A stretch of 64,000 nt of DNA from Pseudomonas neustonica (GTDB taxonomy: Bacteria > Pseudomonadota > Gammaproteobacteria > Pseudomonadales > Pseudomonadaceae). The position numbers and the translations under genes were made by a program. The DNA lies in NCBI RefSeq assembly GCF_003797945.1, contig NZ_RKKU01000013.1, forward strand, positions 1 to 64,000, given 5' to 3'. Under the pieces are notes generated by a model. That model made no database searches. It was not told the origin of the DNA and was given only the letters and a program-made list of their open reading frames with translations. This document shows positions 26,580-35,145 of this stretch, piece after piece; position 1 is the first letter of the stretch, and each line of letters opens with the position of its first letter.

Positions 26580-28322
26580 ATGAATACGCTTAAAAGTCGG
26601 CTTACCCTACTCTTTGGCGGCCTGGCCTTTGTTGCCACGGCAGCAAGCACCTGGGTAGTCAGCGATCTTGCGGTTGACGCGCTGCGAAAATCGACCGGTC
26701 AAAACCTGGAAGAAATAGCGATTCAGTTCAGAGATAAGATCGATCTCGATTTGTATGAACGCTATAACGATTTTAAAGTCGTTTCCGCCTTTGTTAGCCC
26801 GTTACTAGAGTCGGGGCGCGAGGCCGAGATTGCCCCGGTTATAGACGCACTGCAGCATAACTTTTCCAGTTACGCCTGGGTTGGCCTTGTTTCTCCTGCC
26901 GGTATGGTCATAGAGAGTAACGGCGGGCTGCTGCGGGGCGCAGACGTAAGTCAGCGGCCCTGGTTCAAGCAAGCACTAAAGCAGCCTTATATGGGCGATG
27001 CCCATGACGCCATTCTCTTGGCCGAAAAACTCTATAATCCCACCTCCGCGCCACTGCGCTTTCTCGACTTGGCGGTTCCGCTGCGATCTGAAGATGGAAC
27101 GCTTTTGGGCGTGCTGGGCGCGCATTTGTATCTGGACTGGGTTGCCAACATGGGGCGCACATTGATGACGCCCATGCGCAAGCGGCTCAATGCAGAGTTC
27201 ATCGTGGCTGATCAATCTGGCGCTGTGCTGATTGGTCCGCCTGGCAGCGTGCGTCAGGCGCTGCCTGAGGCACTGATTAACAGAATGAAAACTGTGGAGT
27301 CGGGTTACCTGACCACAGCGCTTGCGTTCAACGACACCCCGACCGAAACGCAGGACTATCTCGTTGGCTTCACTCGCCTGCAAGGCAGAGGGGAATATGA
27401 AAGCTTCAACTGGTGGGTTCTGGTTCGCAAGCCAACAGCTGAGGCCTTTAATACTGCCAGAGACCTGCGCACATCCTTGATTATGGTGGGCTTGGTGGTC
27501 GCTCCGATCCTGCTTTTATTCGTATCTCTAGTGGCGCGCTGGACTACGCGCCCCTTGCTGAAGATGACGGCAGAAGCCAGTCACCTGGACCCTGAAAAAC
27601 CGGATACCCTGATTCGCTTGCGCGACGATTACGCTGAGGTCAAAACGCTGTCGTCGGTACTGCGTGACCTGATTCGTAGCCTGGCTAATAAAACGCGAGA
27701 GTAGAATGAGCTTAACGCCCATCTGGAGCAGCGCGTTGCTGAGCGCACGCAAGAGCTTGAGCATGCCAATCTCAAGCTTGAAGCAACTGCCCATACCGAT
27801 TCACTCACTGGTCTGAATAATCGCGGCCATTACTTTGAACTGGGTGAGACTGCCTTGAAAAAAGCGGTGCGGTCGAACAGCCCATTAGCGGTGATCATGT
27901 TTGATGCCGACCACTTCAAGACAGTCAATGACACCTATGGTCATGCCGCCGGTGACCGTGCTCTGGTGCATCTGGCACAGATGGCACTGCAGGCACTCCG
28001 GGATACCGATATTCTGGCGCGGGTGGGTGGTGAGGAATTTGCGGTAGTGCTGGAAAACACCACTGAACAGTCGGCCGCCGAAGTTGCCGAGCGTTTGCGC
28101 GCCAGCATCGCAGCGACTCCGCTGATACTGGACACCGAGGAGCTGGTGCTAACGGTCAGCGTTGGGTTGGCCTGTCTTAAACCAGACAGAGCGACCAGTC
28201 TCGATGCCTTACTGGGGCTGGCGGATAAAGCGCTTTATGCCGCCAAGGCTGGCGGGCGCAATCGCGTGTGTTGTTATTCTGCGCTTCAAGCTGACGCTAA
28301 CCAGCCCACACCACCCGGATGA
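26580..28322 (+). pseudogene. Cache-HAMP-GGDEF diguanylate cyclase gene split by an in-frame TAG
   Basis: One frame runs 26580-28322 with a single TAG at 27702-27704; intact length would be 580 residues. Upstream of the stop are a membrane helix, a periplasmic double-Cache-like sensor (SQRPWFKQAL, LDLAVPLRSEDGTLLGVLGAHL), a second helix (~300-322) and a HAMP domain. Downstream are the coiled linker NELNAHLEQRVAERTQELE and a complete GGDEF domain with DADHFKTVNDTYGH, the inhibitory I-site RDTD and the active loop GGEEF. As written, the sensor is made without the c-di-GMP-synthesising domain, and no good start lies just after the stop. A CAG-to-TAG change would explain it. Weak RBS. Confidence 0.82.
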
Positions 28323-29009
28323 TCAAACTGCCACGCCGAACAGCGCACCGACACCTGCGGTTAGCGCCATCGCCAAGGCACCCCAGAAGGTAACGCGGCT
28401 GGCAGCAGTGATGACCGGAGCGCCGCCTGCCTTAGCGGATACCGCCCCCAGCAGTGCTAAAAACAACAGTGAACTACCTGATACTGCCCACATGAGTGTC
28501 GCCGCTGGAAAGATAAGAACCATCAGTAACGGAAGCGCTGCTCCGACAGTAAAGGTTGCCGCGGAAGCAAAAGCAGCCTGTATGGGGCGTGCGGAGACCG
28601 ACTCGGTGATGCCCAGCTCATCACGTGCATGAGCGCCCAATGCGTCATGCTGCATCAGCTCGGTCGCTACCTGGGAGGCGAGGGCAGGTCCTAGGCCACG
28701 CTTGACGTAAATAGCCGTCAGCTCCGCTTGCTCGAACGCGGGATTGGTCGTCAGCTCTTCTGTTTCGCGTGCCAGGTCAGCACGTTCGGTATCGGCCTGG
28801 GAACTGACGGAAACGTATTCGCCCGCCGCCATCGACATTGCCCCGGCAACTAGCCCCGCCACGCCAGCTACCAGAATGCTGCGTGAGTCTGCCCCGGCAG
28901 CCGCAACACCCAGCACCAGGCTCGCGGTAGATACGATGCCGTCATTGGCGCCTAGTACCGCTGCGCGAAGCCAGCCGATACGGTGTGTTTTGTGTCCCTC
29001 TGCATGCAT
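28323..29009 (-). CDS. VIT family membrane transporter (Ccc1/VIT1-like)
   Basis: The 228-residue protein has five predicted helices and the VIT1/CCC1 signature: WLRAAVLGANDGIVSTASLVLGVAAAG, GAMSMAAGEYVSVSSQADTERADL and the acidic cytosolic segment with E/D-rich metal-binding helices. The family exports iron or manganese from the cytosol into vacuoles or across the membrane. Which metal is unknown. The stop codon at 28323 directly abuts the convergent GGDEF gene. The start at 29009 has AAGGAGG further upstream than ideal. Confidence 0.9.
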   Translation of the reverse strand: MHAEGHKTHRIGWLRAAVLGANDGIVSTASLVLGVAAAGADSRSILVAGVAGLVAGAMSMAAGEYVSVSSQADTERADLARETEELTTNPAFEQAELTAIYVKRGLGPALASQVATELMQHDALGAHARDELGITESVSARPIQAAFASAATFTVGAALPLLMVLIFPAATLMWAVSGSSLLFLALLGAVSAKAGGAPVITAASRVTFWGALAMALTAGVGALFGVAV

Positions 29010-29145
29010 GGTTTAACGCTCTAGGTGAAGGAGGATAATGACTCTCTTCAGTCTAGCCGTTTTTGCTCTCCAAGGTCTGTTCGCTAGCCGTCCAAGCAAG
29101 AGCACTTTGCCGGAAAAGGGTAGCGCTGACGGATATCGCCGGCAC

Positions 29146-29526
29146 TCAAAGCAAGCCACGCTCAATCAGCACTTCTTTCACTACAAACATGCCGTTTAAT
29201 GCAGCGGGAAACCCGGCATACACCGCCATTTGTAATACGGTTTCTTTTACTTCGTCCGGGGTGCATCCCACATTCAACGCGGCGTTTACGTGGACTTTTA
29301 ACTGCGGCGCGCAATGGCCCATGGCAGTGAGGGCCGCGACGGTGGCGATCTCGCGCGATTTTAAATCCAGCCCGGTACGTGAGTAGATATCGCCGAAGGG
29401 GAACTCGATAGTGTATTTGGCCAGATCCGGGCAGACATCCTTCAGGCTTTCAATTACCTGGTGCCCCGCCTCGCCATCTATCTCAGTCAGTTTTTCCAGG
29501 CCTGTCTGGTATCTCGTTTTACTCAT
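29146..29526 (-). CDS. Carboxymuconolactone decarboxylase family protein
   Basis: The 126-residue all-helical protein has the CMD pattern (GLDLKSREIATVAALTAMGHCAPQLKVHVNAALNVGCTPDEVKETVLQMAVYAGFPAA). The Cys in GHCAPQLKVH sits where AhpD-like members carry redox residues, but the second Cys of a CxxC pair is missing. A decarboxylase or mild redox role is therefore open. It lies 58 bp downstream of a MerR-type regulator gene on the same strand, with a MerR-type operator between the two. It is most likely that regulator's target. Confidence 0.87.
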   Translation of the reverse strand: MSKTRYQTGLEKLTEIDGEAGHQVIESLKDVCPDLAKYTIEFPFGDIYSRTGLDLKSREIATVAALTAMGHCAPQLKVHVNAALNVGCTPDEVKETVLQMAVYAGFPAALNGMFVVKEVLIERGLL

Positions 29527-29557
29527 GATTTTGCTCCACTAGGGTATGTGTGGAGCC

Positions 29558-29588
29558 AGCATGCATCTTGGAGTTAACTCTAGGTCAA
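29558..29588 (-). promoter_or_regulatory. MerR-type promoter/operator for the CMD gene
   Basis: Reading on the minus strand, TTGACC is followed by the dyad CTAGAG-TTAA-CTCCAAG centred in a 19-bp spacer before a weak -10 (CATGCT). An overlong spacer filled by a TAGAGTTAACTC-like dyad is the hallmark of MerR/NmlR-family promoters. It overlaps the 3' end of the merR gene. Confidence 0.75.
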
Positions 29589-29941
29589 GCAGGTTTGAGT
29601 GATTGGTAGTGTTGGATCTTTGCTTCCAGAGCGACCAAGTGCAGCTGTTCATTCTCGATTCGTGCTCTCAGCGCATCGCGGTGCTGCTCCAGCATCTTTT
29701 GCCGCGATGCCAGGGTAGTGCTGCCGAGTGCGCGCAGCCTGGAGTAGGTGAGAATGTCGTCCAGCGACATGCCGGTATCCTTGAGCCGCACAATAAAGCG
29801 GACCCACTCCAGATCCTGGGTAGTGAACGCGCGATGGCCACTGGCGTTACGCTGAATGCCCGGCAGCAGCCCCAGCTTTTCGTAATACCGGATGGTATGG
29901 GCTGATAGCCCGGTCTGGGCGGAAAACGTGCGCATATTCAT
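29585..29941 (-). CDS. MerR family transcriptional regulator
   Basis: The 118-residue protein has an N-terminal winged helix-turn-helix (MNMRTFSAQTGLSAHTIRYYEKLGLLPGIQRNASGHRAF), the WVRFIVRLKDTGMSLDDI helix and a C-terminal coiled coil (~75-115). There are no Cys residues in the effector part, so it is not a metal or redox sensor of the usual type. The short length and MNIRTF-like start resemble the group regulating aldehyde or redox genes. The operator downstream suggests it controls the adjacent CMD-family gene. Confidence 0.9.
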   Translation of the reverse strand: MNMRTFSAQTGLSAHTIRYYEKLGLLPGIQRNASGHRAFTTQDLEWVRFIVRLKDTGMSLDDILTYSRLRALGSTTLASRQKMLEQHRDALRARIENEQLHLVALEAKIQHYQSLKPA

Positions 29942-29958
29942 TGGCTCAGTCCTTGTGG

Positions 29959-30732
29959 CTAGGCACCTTCCTCGGCGCGCAGTGTGAGTACCTCAAAACC
30001 GTCTGCGGTGACGGCAATGGTGTGCTCCCACTGCGCCGATAGCTTCTTGTCTGCGGTGACTACCGTCCAGCCATCCTTTTTCTGCTTAACCTTGGCTTTG
30101 CCCTGATTGATCATCGGCTCGATGGTGAAGGTCATGCCTTCTTGCAGAACGAGTCCCTTGCCCGGCTGACCAAAATGCATCACCTGAGGTTCTTCATGCA
30201 TTTCACGGCCGATACCGTGTCCGCAGAAATCACGTACCACGGAGTAACCGTGTTTATGGGCGTGGTGCGCTATGGCATAGCCCACATCACCCAGTGTCGC
30301 GCCGGGTTTGACCACCTCGATCCCTTTCCACATGGCCTCGTAGGTTTTATCGACCAGGCGCTTCGCCAGCGGTGTCACATCGCCTATCAGGTACATTTTG
30401 CTGGAGTCGGCAATAAAACCGCCTTTTTCCAGGGTAATGTCCACGTTGATGATGTCGCCTTCTTGCAATGTTTGATCGTCGGCAGGTACGCCGTGACACA
30501 CCACCTGGTTGAGGGAGGTGTTCAGGCTATAGGGAAATCCGTACTGGCCTTTGCTGGCTGGGCGCGCGTCAAGCTCATCGACAATGTAGCGTTCAACCAG
30601 GTCATTTATGTCCATGGTAGACATGCCCGTTTTCACCTGGCCATCCAGGTAAGCGAAAACAGAGGCCAGCAGCCGACCTGACTCACGCATCAGCTCCAGT
30701 TCTTTCGCGCTCTTTAGTTTGACCTCAGACAT
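29959..30732 (-). CDS. map: Type I methionyl aminopeptidase
   Basis: The 257-residue enzyme removes N-terminal Met from nascent proteins. Pita-bread fold markers with the five metal ligands are visible: NVDITLEKGGFIADSSKM (two Asp), GHGIGREMHEEP (His), FTIEPMI (Glu) and WEHT (Glu). CHGVP is the substrate-side His motif. The first eight bases overlap the end of the ParD-like gene (ATGTCTGA), so translation is coupled. The canonical map of gammaproteobacteria lies beside rpsB; this one does not, so it is probably a second map gene. Confidence 0.93.
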   Translation of the reverse strand: MSEVKLKSAKELELMRESGRLLASVFAYLDGQVKTGMSTMDINDLVERYIVDELDARPASKGQYGFPYSLNTSLNQVVCHGVPADDQTLQEGDIINVDITLEKGGFIADSSKMYLIGDVTPLAKRLVDKTYEAMWKGIEVVKPGATLGDVGYAIAHHAHKHGYSVVRDFCGHGIGREMHEEPQVMHFGQPGKGLVLQEGMTFTIEPMINQGKAKVKQKKDGWTVVTADKKLSAQWEHTIAVTADGFEVLTLRAEEGA

Positions 30733-30931
30733 TGACGATCTTTCTTATACCGATATCCGCCTGCTGCATTTGCTCGCGGATGATCTGAGAAAACGACATG
30801 TCCGGATTGGCCTCGGCCAGCATGCCGATTTTTATCCAATACTCAGCTTGTGCATTGATCGAGCGGACCATCACCGAGCTGGCCTTGCGAATGTCTTCGT
30901 GCAGGTCTTCACTTATTTTAACAATACCCAT
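30725..30931 (-). CDS. ParD-like family protein
   Basis: The 68-residue protein (MGIVKISEDLHEDIRKASSVMVRSINAQAEYWIKIG) fits the ParD_like family, a ribbon-helix-helix-type DNA-binding fold related to antitoxins. AAGGA precedes ATG 30931. No ParE-type toxin gene is present. Instead the gene overlaps map by 8 bp, so it likely regulates that unit or has lost its toxin. The AT-rich leader with TATACG repeats is a plausible autoregulatory site. Confidence 0.82.
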   Translation of the reverse strand: MGIVKISEDLHEDIRKASSVMVRSINAQAEYWIKIGMLAEANPDMSFSQIIREQMQQADIGIRKIVNV

Positions 30932-30942
30932 AATGGTCCTTG

Positions 30943-30972
30943 CTATACGATATATATATGTAACGTATACGA
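30943..30972 (-). promoter_or_regulatory. AT-rich promoter/operator region of the ParD-like/map unit
   Basis: The stretch holds TATACGATATATATATGTAA and a second CGTATACG element just upstream of the ParD-like gene's ribosome site. Repeated short TATACG blocks are what a ribbon-helix-helix autoregulator would need. Inference from position and composition. Confidence 0.4.
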
Positions 30973-31130
30973 ATCATATTTTCATCAATGCGCCGTTGCA
31001 AGCGCTTACAATCGGCGAACCAGTATCGACCAACCTGGTCGGTTGGGTTTTAAGTCAGGAATCGTTGGCAGTTGCTACAGCGCCTGTAGAATCGGCGGCA
31101 CTTCATACCTTTACCAGGAACGCGTTTTAA

Positions 31131-32036
31131 ATGGCTATCAAACTGGACGAGAACAGCCAGGGCATTGCTTATGGCGTCAGCGCATACATGTTGTGGGGCT
31201 GTTTTCCGCTGTTCTTTGCCTTGTTTGATGGGGTGCCTGCCTACGAGATACTGGTACACCGTATTATCTGGTCTTGCGTGTTTCTGACGCTGCTAATCAC
31301 GCTGATGCGTCGCTGGGCTCCGGTGGTTAACGCCTTGGCCCATCCCGGGCGGTTGGGGCGGGTCGCTGGCTGTGCGGTATTGATTGCGCTCAACTGGGGT
31401 GTCTACATCTACTCGGTAGAAACGCACCACGTACTGCAAGCCAGCCTGGGCTATTTTCTAACACCGCTGATCAATGTAGCCCTGGGGATGCTGATTCTGC
31501 GCGAGCGCATGGCGCGCCTGCAGGGTGTGGCAGTAGCGCTGGCGGTTGTGGGCATACTGGTGCAACTGGTGCTGCTCGGTACTATTCCCTGGATTGCCGT
31601 GATACTGGCGCTCAGCTTTGGCACCTATGGTCTATTGCGTAAACAGGTCCTGCTGGACGGGTTGTCCGGGTTGTTTGTCGAGACGCTTTTGCTGTTGCCG
31701 CTGGCATTGCTGGCGCTGGCAGCAATGGCGCAGCTGGAGCTGTCTCACTTTACTCAGGATGCGCGCACCCTGATGCTGCTACTCGCCAGTGGCGTGTTTA
31801 CCGCGGTTCCGCTACTGGCATTCGCCGGTGCAGCGCGGCGCTTGCGCCTGGCGACGCTGGGCTTTCTTATGTATATCAACCCAAGCATGCAGTTTTTGAT
31901 AGCGGTGTTTGCTTTCAAAGAGGCTATCAGCTCGGTGCAACTGGCCAGCTTTGCGCTTATCTGGCTGGCGCTGTTGCTTTACTCCTGGTCAGCCTGGCGA
32001 GGCATGCAAAGTGCGAGGAAGCAGCAGCGCGTTTGA
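31131..32036 (+). CDS. rarD: EamA-type transporter RarD
   Basis: The 301-residue protein has ten predicted membrane helices in two EamA repeats and the RarD head GIAYGVSAYMLWGCFPLFFALF with EILVHRIIWSC. RarD proteins are named for chloramphenicol sensitivity, but their true substrate is unknown. The C-terminus is basic, as expected for the cytoplasmic side. AGGAA lies 12 nt before ATG 31131. It is monocistronic and divergent from the ParD-like/map unit. Confidence 0.88.
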   Translation: MAIKLDENSQGIAYGVSAYMLWGCFPLFFALFDGVPAYEILVHRIIWSCVFLTLLITLMRRWAPVVNALAHPGRLGRVAGCAVLIALNWGVYIYSVETHHVLQASLGYFLTPLINVALGMLILRERMARLQGVAVALAVVGILVQLVLLGTIPWIAVILALSFGTYGLLRKQVLLDGLSGLFVETLLLLPLALLALAAMAQLELSHFTQDARTLMLLLASGVFTAVPLLAFAGAARRLRLATLGFLMYINPSMQFLIAVFAFKEAISSVQLASFALIWLALLLYSWSAWRGMQSARKQQRV

Positions 32037-32118
32037 GGGACTGGGCTCGAGTGGATGGGCTTGAAGTAGTGGGTTTGAAGTCGAGAGCAAGGTGAGCTTT
32101 TAACCTGCTTGCCCGCGG

Positions 32119-33489
32119 CTAAATACGGATTCTAAATGCAGCTCCGCCCAGCTCAGACTCCTCAACAAACAACTCGCCTTCATAGCTTTCGAGGATGTCC
32201 TTGACCACGGCGGTGCCAATACCCTGGCCCGGATGCTGGGCGTCCAGGCGTTCGCCTCGGCGCAAAATGCGCTCGCGTTGATCGACCGGCACGCCGGGAC
32301 CGTCGTCTTCTACACAGAGCTCACAGATACCCTGAGCAATGCTGGCGCGAATCCTCACCTGGCCCAAGCAAAGGCGATACGCGTTCTCCAGCAGGTTGCC
32401 CAGCAGTTCAAGCAGGGCAGCACGCTCCATGGGGATTTCCAGCCAAGGATCGAATTGCCGTTGCACGGTTACCTGCTTGTCTCGGTAGACCTTGTCCAGC
32501 GCATCGCAGAGGTTGTTTACCACTTGCTGCAAGGGCACTCGATGCCTGATCAGGCCGCTCTTGCGCAAGCTGGCGCGTTGCAGCTGATAGCCGATTTGCT
32601 GGCTCATGCGCTCTATCTGGCCCTGTAGTATTCGTGTCTGTTCACGGTTCTCTGGTTTGGCGGCGATGACCTCGCTGACCCCTTGCAGCACGGACAAAGG
32701 TGTCTTGAGACTGTGCGCCAGATCATCCAGGGAATGGCGATAGCGCTCGCGCTGCTGACGTTCACTGTCGAGTAGCCGGTTCAGCGAGCCGGTCAGGCGT
32801 AGCAGCTCGCTAGGATGCTTGTCGCTGAGGCGCTCGCGGTTGCCGCTCTCGACTTCATCCAGTTCTTTGCGCAGCCCGCGCAAACTACGAAAGCCCCAGG
32901 TCAAACCGAACCATAGCAAGCCAAGCAATAGCAGCAGAGCAAGCCCCAGCCACAGGTAGAGCTGCGTGGTGAAGCCGCGATACAGCGCCTTGGTGTCGCT
33001 GGCCGGTTGCAAGGTGACAATGCTGAATGCGGCACTTTCGCCGCGCAGCAGATCTACCTCCACGTCGTACAGATAGAAATCCTTGCCTTTGCTGTCGTAG
33101 ATACGCAGCAGCCGGTTACCGCCGCCGTCGTATTGCGGCAGGTAGTCAAAAGCAATGCCCCGCGACGAGCGCGATTGCCAGAGCAGATTGCCCTCGCGGT
33201 CGTAGATGAAGCCGAGCAGCTTGGCATCGGGAATATCAAACTCTTCATCGGGCAGTTTGCTGGGCATGGTCAGCTTGCCGTCGTCGGTGCGGGCAGCAGA
33301 AATCAGGGCGCCCGCATCCGCTGCCAGTCGTTGCTCCACCGTCTGCTCAAGAGCGATCAGAAAGGCACTACGCAACAGCGGCAGCAGAGCGGTCATAAAC
33401 AACACCGCCAGCACCGCACTGCCAAACATCAGACGCAGGCGCAGGGACGAACCCCAGCGCGCTTTTACACGCCTGAAGCGCAGTGTCAT
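32119..33489 (-). CDS. phoQ: PhoQ-type sensor histidine kinase
   Basis: The 456-residue protein has two membrane helices (~22-42 and ~190-210) around a periplasmic PhoQ-like sensor that includes an acidic patch (PDEEFDIPD), where PhoQ binds divalent cations and cationic peptides. A HAMP-like linker follows, then the H-box DLAHSLKTPL, the N box ELLGNLLENAYRLC, DDGPGVP and GQGIGTAVVKDIL. It phosphorylates the PhoP-type regulator encoded just upstream, with which it shares an ATGA overlap (33486-33489). Assignment as PhoQ rests on the oprH-phoP-phoQ gene order typical of Pseudomonas. Confidence 0.9.
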   Translation of the reverse strand: MTLRFRRVKARWGSSLRLRLMFGSAVLAVLFMTALLPLLRSAFLIALEQTVEQRLAADAGALISAARTDDGKLTMPSKLPDEEFDIPDAKLLGFIYDREGNLLWQSRSSRGIAFDYLPQYDGGGNRLLRIYDSKGKDFYLYDVEVDLLRGESAAFSIVTLQPASDTKALYRGFTTQLYLWLGLALLLLLGLLWFGLTWGFRSLRGLRKELDEVESGNRERLSDKHPSELLRLTGSLNRLLDSERQQRERYRHSLDDLAHSLKTPLSVLQGVSEVIAAKPENREQTRILQGQIERMSQQIGYQLQRASLRKSGLIRHRVPLQQVVNNLCDALDKVYRDKQVTVQRQFDPWLEIPMERAALLELLGNLLENAYRLCLGQVRIRASIAQGICELCVEDDGPGVPVDQRERILRRGERLDAQHPGQGIGTAVVKDILESYEGELFVEESELGGAAFRIRI

Positions 33490-34163
33490 CGGCAGCGCTC
33501 GGTAAACAAATAACCCTGACCGCGCACAGTCTCTATGGGCTTGAAGCCGTTGGCGCTTTCCAGCTTACGGCGCAGGCGGCCGACCAATACTTCGATCACA
33601 TTGGGGTCGCGTTCTTCGTCATCAGGGTAGAGCTGCTCGATCAATCGCTCCTTGGGTACTACTTGTTGCTGGTGACGCATAAGGTACTCAAGAATGCGGT
33701 ATTCATAAGCGGTTAGATTCATGCCGGCGCCATCAATCTGCGCTTGTTTGCGGTTCAGGTCCAGTAGCAGTGGGCCGGCTGCTATAGTCGATTGAATAAA
33801 GCCTGACGAGCGGCGCAACAGCGCATTAAGGCGGGCTTCCAGCTCTTCGAACTGAAAGGGCTTAACCACGTAATCGTCGGCACCCGAGGCCAGGCCCTCG
33901 ACTTTGTCTTGCCAGTTGCCGCGCGCGGTCAGAATCAGAATAGGGAAGGTCTTGTCCTGGCTGCGTAGCTGCCGGATGAGATCCAGACCGCTGATATCGG
34001 GCAGACCGAGGTCGATAATCGCCAGATCATGATGGTACTCATCGACGCGATAGAGCGCCTCTTCGGCGTTGGCCACTGCGTCCACCACGTGGCCCTGTTC
34101 GCCGAGTCGGGTATAGAGATGGTGACGTAGCAGCGCCTCATCCTCCACGACCAGCAATTTCAT
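33486..34163 (-). CDS. phoP: PhoP-type response regulator (OmpR family)
   Basis: The 225-residue protein has a receiver domain with acidic residues E7/D8, phosphoacceptor D51 (AIIDLGLPDISG) and K101 (VVKPFQF). An OmpR-type winged helix follows (RDPNVIEVLVGRLRRKLE, IETVRGQGYLF). PhoP responds to low Mg2+ and cationic peptides and controls lipid A modification and outer-membrane changes. It lies downstream of oprH, separated by a hairpin, and overlaps phoQ by four bases. Four PhoP half-sites stand upstream of oprH, indicating autoregulation of the operon. Confidence 0.92.
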   Translation of the reverse strand: MKLLVVEDEALLRHHLYTRLGEQGHVVDAVANAEEALYRVDEYHHDLAIIDLGLPDISGLDLIRQLRSQDKTFPILILTARGNWQDKVEGLASGADDYVVKPFQFEELEARLNALLRRSSGFIQSTIAAGPLLLDLNRKQAQIDGAGMNLTAYEYRILEYLMRHQQQVVPKERLIEQLYPDDEERDPNVIEVLVGRLRRKLESANGFKPIETVRGQGYLFTERCR

Positions 34164-34193
34164 GGTTGCATACCCTCTTTATCATGAACACAA

Positions 34194-34219
34194 CCGAGCC
34201 ACCCCGTGGGGTGGCTCGG
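34194..34219 (-). terminator. Attenuator hairpin between oprH and phoP
   Basis: CCGAGCCACCCC and GGGGTGGCTCGG form a perfect 12-bp stem (10 bp with a realistic loop) in the 72-bp gap between oprH and phoP. With only TTGTGTT behind it on the minus strand, it probably reduces rather than abolishes readthrough, keeping phoPQ below oprH. Confidence 0.7.
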
Positions 34220-34235
34220 CATAGCAACAGTAACC

Positions 34236-34844
34236 TCAGAACGCGTAGTTGGCACCCAGGTACCATTCGCCGCTGCTGTGCAGGTCAACCGAGCCGATTT
34301 TGCCCTGGCCGTGAGGGGCGAACTCGGTGCTGGCATTAGTGCGCAGATAACGATAACCGCCTTCCAGCGAGGTCGTTTGGCTGACTTCCTGTATCAGGCC
34401 TGCCTGCAGGCCGGCAGCATAACCTATATCGCTGTCACGGGAGACGCCAGGGCTGTTCTGCTCCAGCTTGACCAGACCCAAGGTGCCGCCACCAAACACC
34501 TTGGTGCCATTTTCATTCAGCGAGTAAATGGCATCGTAGCTGCCGAGCAGGTTCTGCTGGCGCAGCTTATAACCGTTGTTGCTGCCCGACATGTACTCGT
34601 AGGTCGCATAGTAACGGCCGGTCTCGTTCTGTCGACCGGCGCGCACGCCCCAGGTGTTCTCTTTATTGATGACCTTGTCGAATTTCGGATTGTCCAGGTT
34701 GGCGTTCAACTCCGATGACTTTTGAATGTTATCGCTGGTTTGGCCCCAGGTCAGGCCAGCAAAGTTTTCGTCGGCATGCGCAGCGGTTGCGATGCCGAAC
34801 ACCAGGGGAGTTGCCAGAATCAGCTTGGAAATAGTCGATTTCAT
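34236..34844 (-). CDS. oprH: Outer membrane protein OprH
   Basis: The 202-residue product starts at ATG 34844 after GAGAGG and has a signal peptide ending HADENF. The mature chain is an eight-stranded beta-barrel candidate with FAGLTWGQTSDNIQKS, GRYYATYEY, LRQQNLLGSYDA, FGGGTLGLVKLEQ and SLEGGYRYLRTNAS, ending in the outer-membrane C-terminal Phe (GANYAF). It strongly resembles OprH of Pseudomonas aeruginosa, which stabilises LPS under low Mg2+ by standing in for divalent cations. Operon with phoP-phoQ. Confidence 0.93.
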   Translation of the reverse strand: MKSTISKLILATPLVFGIATAAHADENFAGLTWGQTSDNIQKSSELNANLDNPKFDKVINKENTWGVRAGRQNETGRYYATYEYMSGSNNGYKLRQQNLLGSYDAIYSLNENGTKVFGGGTLGLVKLEQNSPGVSRDSDIGYAAGLQAGLIQEVSQTTSLEGGYRYLRTNASTEFAPHGQGKIGSVDLHSSGEWYLGANYAF

Positions 34845-34905
34845 GAATGCCTCTCGAAACACAGTGGATGTATCAAAGCTCGAGAGTCATATTGCATGGC
34901 GTCTG

Positions 34906-34945
34906 CTGAACATAGGCTGAATGCTTGCTGAACAGCAGCTGAACA
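34906..34945 (-). promoter_or_regulatory. Four PhoP half-sites in tandem upstream of oprH
   Basis: On the minus strand the heptamers TGTTCAG, TGTTCAG, CATTCAG and TGTTCAG occur with a strict 11-bp period. The pseudomonad PhoP box is a pair of (T)GTTCAG direct repeats spaced this way, so this is two adjacent boxes or one doubled site. It lies about 60-100 bp upstream of the oprH start. Confidence 0.88.
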
Positions 34946-35145
34946 GAGCGCTATTTCACCGTTGAATCAGAGGTATAGCGTGAATATGGCTAGGTGCCAC
35001 TATAGGTAATGCCTATGGCCGTTCATGGCAGTTTCAATTGGGTCTTTATCAGGTTTACACATAAGGTACTTACCAGCCCGGTTTGCCTCCTGGTTCGGAG
35101 CCTTCCGCCGGTCATCACTGCCATCATTCCAGCCGAGCACCCTAG

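Noticed and set aside
11896-27704. Stop-codon recoding in this organism
   Set aside because: Nearly all genes end normally at TAA, TAG or TGA with neighbours starting right after; only three internal stops occur, of two kinds.
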